Positions 5,375 to 11,449 of a DNA stretch of 11,449 nucleotides are shown in pieces; position 1 is the first letter of the stretch, and every line of letters starts with the position of its first letter. Both the position numbers and the translations under genes were made by a program. The stretch is from positions 1 to 11,449 of the forward strand of contig JAUVBI010000087.1 of assembly GCA_030591305.1 (NCBI GenBank), given 5' to 3'. The notes under the pieces are model-generated. The model was not told where the DNA came from. It saw only the letters and a list, made by a program, of their open reading frames with translations, and did not search any database. The stretch is from Pseudomonadota bacterium (lineage in GTDB: Bacteria; Pseudomonadota; Gammaproteobacteria; Pseudomonadales; Halieaceae).

Positions 5375-7835
5375 CGATCCTCCAGGTGCCGCTCTGGAAG
5401 GTATCAGAGTTCTTGAGATCTGTGATGAGAAAGGCAGTTATTGCGGAAAGCTCTTTGCCGACATGGGCGCCGAGGTTATCAAGCTTGAGCTGCCTGCTAA
5501 TTGTGAGGATGGGGATACCACGGGCCGTGCAATTCCACCTTTCCTGCAGGGGCAGGCCAATGGTGAATCCAGCCTCCATTTTTTATACAATAACACCAAT
5601 AAAAAGAGCATTAGCCTCGATGTGAGTAATGCTGCGGGGCGACAAAAAGTGCTTGAACTCGCCCGCAACAGTGAGCTGCTGATTGAAAGCTTGCCACCTG
5701 GGCGGATGGCGGAATTTGGGCTTTCTGCCCGGGCCTTACACAGTGAAAATCCCGGTCTTGTGATTACCTCCATAAGCGGCTTTGGCCAGAGTGGCCCTCA
5801 CCGCAACTACAAAACAGCGGACATTGTGGCCAGTGCGCTGGGAGGCGCAATGGTGGCAACCGGTTTTCCCGAAGACCCGCCGGTGATGATGGCGGGATCA
5901 CAGTCTTATGTGATGGCCTCTACCATGGCGGCGGCCAGTAGTATGATTGCACTGCATCACAGCCGGGAGACAGGTGAGGGGCAGCAGGTTGATATATCGA
6001 TACAGGAAACCATGCTGGCGGTTACCAGTATCTGCGGTGTCGGAAAGTGGTTTGAAGACGGTATTATTTCAAAGCGTTTCGGCACCGGGCTTTTTGCCTC
6101 GGTTCCCTCCGGCAGCTACCCCTGCAAGGATGGCCGTATATATCTGATGGTTAATCGCCCCTTGCATTGGCAAACTCTTGCGAAATGGGTCAATGAAATC
6201 AGCGGTAATCAGGAAGTCCTCGACCCGATGTTTGAAGGACCATCATCGGCCCGGCAACCCTATCGGGAGCTGCTGGACATTTTTATTACTGAACTGACAA
6301 TGCAGTTTACTGTGGATGAACTATACCGTGAGGGACAACGACGTCACCTCGCTGTGACGCCACTAAGCTCAGGGCATAGCATAGCCAATGATCTTCACCT
6401 GAACGAGCGGAAGTTTTTTGTGGACGTCAAGCAAACGGACAGCACCACACTTCGCTATCCGGGTCCACCTTACCGTTTTTTGCTAACGCCCTGGGCAATA
6501 CGCTCGCCAGCGCCAAAACTCGGACAACACAATGACGAGCTTGAAAAAATTGCCAGAGGGCCAAGGCCAGCCAGCAAGCCTGACACTCAATCCTCCGGTG
6601 TAGCCCTGCCGAATTTGCGAATTGTTGAATTTACCACTGGAATGGCAGGCCCCTGGATAGGGCGGTTTATGGCAGCGTGTGGGGCGGATGTCATCAGAGT
6701 GGAGTCAAGGGGCTTTCCCGATGTATCCCGACTCTATGTGTCACCGAAATCGCCTGAGCTGGGAGTTCAGTCGCAACTCTCACCCTGGCTGACAGACTGG
6801 AATGCGGGAAAACGTTGTGTGGCCCTCGATCTCACTAATCCCGAAGCCACTGAGCTTGCCAGGCGGCTGATCGAAGAGAGTGATGTGGTCATCGACAATA
6901 ATGGCAACGGTGTGCTTGAAAAGCTGGGCCTGGGTTTTGAGGCGTTGAAAAATATCAAGCCCGGGCTGATTTTGCTCAGCAGCACAGGTTATGGCAAGCA
7001 CGGCCCCGATTCCAGATACATCTCCTGGGGGCCCAATATTGAAGCCCTGTCGGGCTTGTCCAGCTTGTCCGGCTTTGCCCACCGCGATTGCACCATGACA
7101 CAGTTTGCCTATCCGGATCCGCTGGCTGCCCTGTACGGCTTATTTGCCATTATGGTTGCTATTGAATACCGGCGCAAAACCGGCGTGGGACAGCAAATTA
7201 ATATTTCCCAGCTGGAGGCTACCATTGCATCGATTGGCCATGTCTTCCTGGATGTATTGGCCCATGATAGAGAGCCCGACAAGCCTGGAAACAGCTCTTT
7301 GTACGGCGCTCCACAGGGCTGTTATCGTTGCATTGACCCTAGCGCTGAGAACGACAGGTGGTGCACTCTTTCTGTTACCAGTGAGGGGGAATGGCAAAAC
7401 TTTTGCCAACTGCTTGAAAAACCGCAATGGCTGGACGATGCGCGATTCAATTCCCGGCAAAACAGATGTTCCAATCGACAAGCCCTGGATACGCTTATTG
7501 AGCAGTGGACCAGTACGCGTGATCCCTACGAGGTGATGCATAGCTTGCAGGGCGCAGGCATTGCAGCCGGTGTGGTCCAGAGCGTAGAAGACCAGTGGCT
7601 GCGCGATCCACAGCTTAAAGCCAGACATTATTTTGAAACAGTAGTCCACGAGAAAAAGGGCAGCGTTGTGGCTTCGGGGCTGGCTATGGGCCTGTTGGGA
7701 ACGCCGGGTAAAACGCCTCATGCTGGTCGGGCAATTGGCGCTGATAACAGAGAAGTCTTCTGTGGTCTGCTGGGCTTGAGTGAGGCTGAATACGAGCTGT
7801 ATACTGACTCGGGTGTTATACAGCGGCCAGATTAG
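5367..7835 (+). CDS. Tandem (two-domain) CaiB/BaiF family III CoA-transferase
   Basis: 822 residues, twice the normal family length, made of two complete CaiB/BaiF domains. Domain 1 (about 10-395) starts L-E-G-I-R-V-L-E with F-A-D-M-G-A-E-V-I-K; domain 2 (about 414-820) starts N416-L-R-I-V-E-F with A-A-C-G-A-D-V-I-R-V-E. A Pro/Ser/Arg-rich linker lies between them. Family members move CoA between carboxylic acids through an aspartyl-CoA intermediate. Domain 2 has an Asp at the expected place (Y-P-D584-P). Domain 1 has no Asp there (G177-S-Q-S-Y181), so it may be inactive or work differently. Single-domain family III enzymes are dimers of interlocked rings, so the fusion could be a built-in heterodimer. 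The ATG at 5367 overlaps the araC stop, with AGGA 3 nt before it; upstream extension of the frame lies wholly inside araC and is rejected. Substrates are unknown. Confidence 0.92.
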   Translation: MSSDPPGAALEGIRVLEICDEKGSYCGKLFADMGAEVIKLELPANCEDGDTTGRAIPPFLQGQANGESSLHFLYNNTNKKSISLDVSNAAGRQKVLELARNSELLIESLPPGRMAEFGLSARALHSENPGLVITSISGFGQSGPHRNYKTADIVASALGGAMVATGFPEDPPVMMAGSQSYVMASTMAAASSMIALHHSRETGEGQQVDISIQETMLAVTSICGVGKWFEDGIISKRFGTGLFASVPSGSYPCKDGRIYLMVNRPLHWQTLAKWVNEISGNQEVLDPMFEGPSSARQPYRELLDIFITELTMQFTVDELYREGQRRHLAVTPLSSGHSIANDLHLNERKFFVDVKQTDSTTLRYPGPPYRFLLTPWAIRSPAPKLGQHNDELEKIARGPRPASKPDTQSSGVALPNLRIVEFTTGMAGPWIGRFMAACGADVIRVESRGFPDVSRLYVSPKSPELGVQSQLSPWLTDWNAGKRCVALDLTNPEATELARRLIEESDVVIDNNGNGVLEKLGLGFEALKNIKPGLILLSSTGYGKHGPDSRYISWGPNIEALSGLSSLSGFAHRDCTMTQFAYPDPLAALYGLFAIMVAIEYRRKTGVGQQINISQLEATIASIGHVFLDVLAHDREPDKPGNSSLYGAPQGCYRCIDPSAENDRWCTLSVTSEGEWQNFCQLLEKPQWLDDARFNSRQNRCSNRQALDTLIEQWTSTRDPYEVMHSLQGAGIAAGVVQSVEDQWLRDPQLKARHYFETVVHEKKGSVVASGLAMGLLGTPGKTPHAGRAIGADNREVFCGLLGLSEAEYELYTDSGVIQRPD

Positions 7836-7959
7836 AACCACCTGCTGTGGTCCTGTCCAAATATGACATACCATCGGCCAAAACCGCATTGAGCTTCCCC
7901 GTTTAATATTCGCCGTATGGCTTATTGTTAGTCGAAGTTGTTAATGAGGAATGAGTCAA
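7836..7959. promoter_or_regulatory. 124-bp gap between CoA-transferase genes
   Basis: Non-coding. It contains a short stem (ACCAC at 7837-7841 pairing with GTGGT at 7847-7851, 5-nt loop) directly after the stop codon but no T-tract, so I do not call a terminator. AT-rich DNA near 7902-7910 might hold a -10 element, but no matching -35 was found. This is the longest gap inside the right-hand part of the operon and could mark a second transcription unit. Confidence 0.25.
7945..7950 (+). promoter_or_regulatory. Ribosome binding site that favours the start at 7960
   Basis: TGAGGA ends immediately before an ATG at 7951, too close for initiation there, and 9 nt before a second in-frame ATG at 7960, a proper distance. 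The start at 7960 is therefore preferred over 7951. Confidence 0.6.
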
Positions 7960-9201
7960 ATGAAAGCCCTGCAAGCTCCCCTGGCAGATCTGCGTATCAT
8001 CGAGAGCTCCCTGCTGGGTCCGGCGGCTCTTACAACGTCTTTTGCCGATATGGGCGCTGAAGTCATAAAGGTTGAATCTCCATCGGGTGATTACATTCGC
8101 GAGATGACCTGGCCAATTATTGAGGGCACTTCTCTAATGCACTATCACCTCAATCGTGGCAAGAAGAGCATTGTGCTGGATCTAAAGACAGAATCCGGTA
8201 AGAAGGTTTATGAGGACCTGGTTAAAGATGCAGATGTAGTCGTTGAAACCATGCGCCCTGGTGCGCTGGCTAAACTGGGTCTTGGTTATGACGACCTAAA
8301 GAAAATTAACCCCGAGATAATCTTTATCAATGTATCTGGCTATGGTGCAACAGGCCCCTACAAAAAAATGCCATCCCACGGCATCGCCTACGATACCTGG
8401 TCCGGAGTCATGACGCCCGCCTATGATGAAGAAGGTTTTTGCTTCATTCCTGAACACGTTTCCATTGGTATAAATGCAGCACCCTTTGTCGGTGGGCTGG
8501 CAATATTGGCAGGCGTGCTGCGTGCTCGCGAAACAGGTGAAGGTTGCGAAATGGAGCTGGGGCAGAGTGACGCCGCCGCATATTTTGACTGGTATCGCAG
8601 TGAGAGCTATATGGCGTACGCCAGACCGGAGGATGTTGTAACCGGTAACAAGGCGGATAACTACGAGCGCCGCCCGGTTGCCACTGCGGGCATGAAAGAG
8701 GGGGTGCGCTACCAGGTTTATGAATCCAGTGATGGCCATATTTTATTTATGGCATCGGAACAGGCTTTCTGGAAAAACTTTTGTGAAGGTATTGGCCGTG
8801 CCGATCTGTTTGAAAAGTGGCCGGGTTCGACGTTTGCCGATCATGCGCGTGGTAATAAAGAATTGAGAGTCGAACTGCGGGATATTTTCAAAACCAGGAA
8901 TTCGCAGCAGTGGCTGGAATTCAGCTCCGAGAAAAACACCCCGATAGCCCCGGTGAATACGCCGGAAAATATCATACATGACCCTCAGTTCAAAGCGCGT
9001 TTTAAAATCCTTCCGCATGAAACACACGGTGCGGATATGTTGGCTTTTCCCGTAAATTTTGTCGGTGAGGAGTTGCCCGAGCCTGCAATAGCCCCCACGG
9101 TTGGCGAGCATACCGAGGAGGTTTTACGTGATGTTCTGGGCTATAAGGACGGCAAAATTGCAGCGCTTCGCGATGCCGGTGTCCTTGGTAAAAATGCTTA
9201 A
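7960..9201 (+). CDS. CaiB/BaiF family CoA-transferase, single domain
   Basis: 413 residues, the standard length. The N-terminus has L-A-D-L-R-I-I-E, G-P-A-A, A-D-M-G-A-E-V-I-K-V-E and the N-R-G-K-K-S-I-V-L-D-L-K strand, and later V-S-G-Y-G-A-T-G-P and R-E-T-G-E-G blocks, all typical of the family. The C-terminal part has P-I-A-P-V-N-T-P and T-V-G-E-H-T-E-E-V-L. At the position of the catalytic Asp of formyl-CoA transferase and of methylacyl-CoA racemase I read Ile171 (S168-I-G-I171-N-A), with no nearby Asp. It may be a member with another mechanism or a non-transferase role. It shares the block with the tandem protein but is clearly a separate lineage, so the two do not look like recent duplicates. 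The start at 7960 is chosen on its ribosome binding site; 7951 would add three residues. The dehydrogenase follows after 26 nt. Confidence 0.92.
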   Translation: MKALQAPLADLRIIESSLLGPAALTTSFADMGAEVIKVESPSGDYIREMTWPIIEGTSLMHYHLNRGKKSIVLDLKTESGKKVYEDLVKDADVVVETMRPGALAKLGLGYDDLKKINPEIIFINVSGYGATGPYKKMPSHGIAYDTWSGVMTPAYDEEGFCFIPEHVSIGINAAPFVGGLAILAGVLRARETGEGCEMELGQSDAAAYFDWYRSESYMAYARPEDVVTGNKADNYERRPVATAGMKEGVRYQVYESSDGHILFMASEQAFWKNFCEGIGRADLFEKWPGSTFADHARGNKELRVELRDIFKTRNSQQWLEFSSEKNTPIAPVNTPENIIHDPQFKARFKILPHETHGADMLAFPVNFVGEELPEPAIAPTVGEHTEEVLRDVLGYKDGKIAALRDAGVLGKNA

Positions 9202-9227
9202 TATTATTCAATGTAGAGATAGAACTC

Positions 9228-10406
9228 ATGAACTTTGACTTTTCTGAAGACGAATATAACTTCCTGCGAGAGGTCGATGATTTCCTCGAGGAAAATCGCC
9301 ATATCGATGTTATGGACGTCACTCGCGAAAATATGGCGCAGATTTGCGATACCCCCGAACGGCGTGCTTTTATGAAAAAACTTGCCGCCAAGGGCTGGTT
9401 GGGTATCACCTGGTCCAAGGAGTATGGTGGCCAGGATGGCGAGGGGATTTACGAATACCTGCTCAATGAAAAGCTCTCTTCAGTGGGTGCGCCCCAGATT
9501 GGTAAAGGCGTGGGTATTATTGGCAAGACGCTGATTAACGTGGGCTCTGAAAAACTGAAGAAGGAGTTTTTGCCACAGATTCTTAATGCGGAAGTTGAAT
9601 TTGCGGTGGGCTATTCAGAACCCAATGCCGGTTCCGATGCTGCGGCCATGCGTTTGAAAGCCGAGCGTAAAGGCGATGGCTGGGTGTTGAATGGGCAGAA
9701 AATATTTACCACGTCCGCACATTTTGCCGACTGGTATTGGGTGGGTGCCCGTACCAATACTGAGGTCAGGAAGCACAACGGCATCTCATTATTTTTGATT
9801 CGGATGGATGACCCGGGCCTGACGGTTCACTCCATGCCTACTATGGGCGGAGAGCGCACCAATAGCGTATTTTTCGACGATGTATTTGTTCACCATGATT
9901 ACATGGTGGGTGATGTGAACAAGGGCTTTCAATATATCGCAGAGGCCCTGGATATCGAACGTTTTACCCTGTTCACCTTCTCTCCCATACGCGGTCGCGT
10001 ACAGTTACTGTGTGACTACGTCAAAACAGCGAGCAAAGACGGTGTGCCCTTAAAAGATGACCCGATATTGCGCCAACGTGTTGCCCAACTGGCAACCGAA
10101 TGTGAGGTGGGGCGCTTGCTGGGGGTGAAGTTTGTCGATGCAGCCCTGTCTGGAAAAACGCCAACCTATGAAGCCTCTGCCTATAAGCTCTTTGCCACTG
10201 AACTTTCACTGCGTGTAGCAAATGCCACTATGGATATTGTCGGTCCAGGTGCGCAGTTAGCGCTGGGTAGCGAGGACGCTCCGCTAGGTGGTCGTGCTGA
10301 GAACTGCTATACCTACACGGTTATTGACACCATTGGTGGGGGCTCTTCTGAAGTGCAAAAAAATATAATTTCGAAGAGAGAGCTTGGCTTGCCCAAGAAT
10401 TTCTAG
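9228..10406 (+). CDS. Acyl-CoA dehydrogenase
   Basis: 392 residues, the usual length for a soluble tetrameric FAD acyl-CoA dehydrogenase, which makes the 2,3-double bond in an acyl-CoA and passes electrons to ETF. Visible: the all-alpha N-domain; the middle beta-domain signature Y129-S-E-P-N-A-G-S-D137; the FAD-contacting K158-I-F-T-T-S; G-E-R-T-N-S with F-D-D-V-F-V; and the C-terminal G-G-G-S-S-E-V-Q-K-N-I-I. In MCAD-type enzymes the catalytic Glu lies in Y-E-G-T-S; here the aligned residue is Gly371. E244 in L-D-I-E244-R aligns by eye with the alternative catalytic Glu of isovaleryl-CoA dehydrogenase (E254), which acts on branched substrates. It is 26 nt after the CoA-transferase and 24 nt before the racemase-like gene, so all three are probably co-transcribed. 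The ETF alpha encoded at the left end is a likely electron acceptor subunit. Confidence 0.95.
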   Translation: MNFDFSEDEYNFLREVDDFLEENRHIDVMDVTRENMAQICDTPERRAFMKKLAAKGWLGITWSKEYGGQDGEGIYEYLLNEKLSSVGAPQIGKGVGIIGKTLINVGSEKLKKEFLPQILNAEVEFAVGYSEPNAGSDAAAMRLKAERKGDGWVLNGQKIFTTSAHFADWYWVGARTNTEVRKHNGISLFLIRMDDPGLTVHSMPTMGGERTNSVFFDDVFVHHDYMVGDVNKGFQYIAEALDIERFTLFTFSPIRGRVQLLCDYVKTASKDGVPLKDDPILRQRVAQLATECEVGRLLGVKFVDAALSGKTPTYEASAYKLFATELSLRVANATMDIVGPGAQLALGSEDAPLGGRAENCYTYTVIDTIGGGSSEVQKNIISKRELGLPKNF

Positions 10407-10420
10407 ACGATGCCCGAAGC

Positions 10421-10424
10421 AGGA
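10421..10424 (+). promoter_or_regulatory. Ribosome binding site that favours the start at 10431
   Basis: AGGA followed by AAAAGT lies 6 nt before the ATG at 10431. The in-frame ATG at 10410, 3 nt after the preceding stop, has no such site and would add seven residues not expected before the conserved first strand. Confidence 0.6.
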
Positions 10425-10430
10425 AAAAGT

Positions 10431-11449
10431 ATGGCTTTTCTCGAAGGTCTGACGCTTCTGGACCTGGCCAGTGTTGGCCCGGCGGCGCGCGCCTCACGAA
10501 TTCTGGCCGACTATGGCATGAACGTCATCAAGGTTGCGCCGGTTGCCGCAAAAGGAGCAAAGCAGATAGACCCTGCTTTTTACGCCTATGGCGCCGGTAG
10601 AGGCATGAAAAAAATTCGTGTCGATCTCAAATCGGAGCAGGGCAGGGAAGCTATATACAAACTGGCTGCCAGTGTCGATGTGATTATGGAGAGTTACCGG
10701 CCGGGTGTTGCCAGCCGTCTTGGCGTGGGCTACGACGATATTGTCAAGGTTAACCCTTCTATAGTGTACTGTTCCACCAGCGGCTATGGTCAGGATGGCC
10801 CCTATGCCCAGTGGGCGGGCCACGATATTAACTACCTGGCCCTCGCCGGATTTCTGGCCTGCAGCGGAAGAGATGGCGAAGGTCGGCCTGCTATTCCCGG
10901 TGCGACAGTTGCGGATAGTGCCGGTGGTGGTATGCATGCGGCAATGGCCATTATTTCTGCATTGCTCAACCGGTTTCGCAAAAATGAAGGGGCATATCTT
11001 GACGTGGCGGCAACCGATGGCGTGTTGAGCCTGATGTCCCTCTATCTGGATCAATATACAGCAACAGGTGTAGAGACCCGGCCAAATGAAACTGTGTTGA
11101 CCGGTGGCTATGCCTGGTACGGTGTATACAAGACGAAAGAGGGCGGTGCTGTTTCAGTGGGTGCGATTGAGTCTCACTTCTTCAAAAATCTCTGTCGTCT
11201 GCTGGAACTGGAACAGTACAGTGATTGCCAGTACGACCGCAGTGTGCAGGATAAAATGAAGGCTGCATTCCAGAAGAAATTTCTAACGGCCACCCGGGAT
11301 GAGTGGACTGATTTACTGGCCACTGAAAATACCTGCGTTGCGCCAGTGCTCTCTATAGCCGAAGTGGTAGAGGATGAACACTTGGTATCGCGCAACAGCT
11401 TTATGAAGGCGGTACATCCAGAGCAGGGCGAGTTTCGTCAACTGGCGCC
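10431..11449 (+). CDS. Alpha-methylacyl-CoA racemase-like CaiB/BaiF protein, C-terminus cut by window edge
   Basis: 339 codons are present and the frame is open at the right edge; compared with bacterial racemases of about 360 residues, only some 20-60 residues should be missing. The protein has the racemase hallmarks: G-H131-D-I-N-Y-L, T-V-A-D162 followed by a Gly-rich turn, and V-G-A-I-E247. By eye these align with His126, Asp156 and Glu241 of the Mycobacterium tuberculosis racemase MCR, the residues used for proton exchange at C2. This subgroup inverts 2-methylacyl-CoA esters rather than moving CoA, so the gene points to a methyl-branched substrate such as an isoprenoid or sterol side chain. 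One difference from MCR is Ser-His after E247 where Pro-Gln is usual, so a transferase role is not excluded. The start is set by AGGA upstream. It directly follows the acyl-CoA dehydrogenase, a sensible order because such dehydrogenases are stereospecific. Confidence 0.88.
   Translation, partial: MAFLEGLTLLDLASVGPAARASRILADYGMNVIKVAPVAAKGAKQIDPAFYAYGAGRGMKKIRVDLKSEQGREAIYKLAASVDVIMESYRPGVASRLGVGYDDIVKVNPSIVYCSTSGYGQDGPYAQWAGHDINYLALAGFLACSGRDGEGRPAIPGATVADSAGGGMHAAMAIISALLNRFRKNEGAYLDVAATDGVLSLMSLYLDQYTATGVETRPNETVLTGGYAWYGVYKTKEGGAVSVGAIESHFFKNLCRLLELEQYSDCQYDRSVQDKMKAAFQKKFLTATRDEWTDLLATENTCVAPVLSIAEVVEDEHLVSRNSFMKAVHPEQGEFRQLA

Noticed and set aside
7837..7851. Hairpin after the tandem CoA-transferase stop as an intrinsic terminator
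   Set aside because: Only a 5-bp stem and no following run of T; the next gene is on the same strand in the same pathway.
7140..7889. 249-codon open frame on the minus strand
   Set aside because: It is antisense to the conserved second domain of the tandem CoA-transferase and shows no domain or sensible composition; it is a shadow frame.
5367..9201. Tandem protein and the following CoA-transferase as products of recent duplication
   Set aside because: The three domains share only family motifs and differ throughout, including at the catalytic site, so any duplication is ancient.
10494..11054. 186-codon open frame on the minus strand
   Set aside because: Antisense to the racemase-like gene over its catalytic His and Asp motifs; a by-product of that gene's codon use.

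Overview
The window is an accessory catabolic locus from a bacterium, most likely a gammaproteobacterium of marine type. That placement is an inference from protein style, moderate GC and ordinary Shine-Dalgarno sites; there is no rRNA or other phylogenetic marker. Coding density is high. I see no mobile element, CRISPR array, tRNA or rRNA.

Layout. Positions 1-1103 are on the minus strand: etfA (electron transfer flavoprotein alpha) followed 29 nt later by the start of a DUF35 zinc-ribbon/OB-fold protein cut by the window edge. Positions 1104-1440 are a divergent control region with an AT-rich 14-bp palindrome and a plausible sigma70 promoter. From 1441 to the right edge everything is on the plus strand: an amidohydrolase-2 family protein with the E-x-H metal site of non-oxidative decarboxylases, a 102-residue protein of unknown function, an AMP-forming acyl-CoA synthetase, an AraC-family regulator, a double-length tandem CaiB/BaiF (family III) CoA-transferase whose start overlaps the regulator's stop, a single-domain CaiB/BaiF protein, an acyl-CoA dehydrogenase, and a partial alpha-methylacyl-CoA racemase-like protein that runs off the right edge.

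How the genes may work together (inference). A carboxylic acid is converted to its CoA thioester by the synthetase and/or by CoA transfer. The racemase-like protein would set the configuration of a 2-methyl-branched acyl-CoA. The dehydrogenase introduces a double bond and passes electrons to an ETF containing the divergent alpha subunit. The DUF35 protein would be the partner of a thiolase or similar enzyme outside the window. The AraC protein probably controls the set. The amidohydrolase suggests a decarboxylation or hydrolysis step, and the small unknown protein travels with it. This looks like breakdown of a branched, alicyclic, terpenoid- or steroid-like acid, but no gene identifies the substrate.

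The most unusual point is four CaiB/BaiF domains in about 6 kb with different active sites. Domain 1 of the fused protein and the single-domain protein at 7960 lack an aspartate at the expected catalytic position. Domain 2 of the fusion (D584) and the racemase-like protein (H131, D162, E247) keep it.
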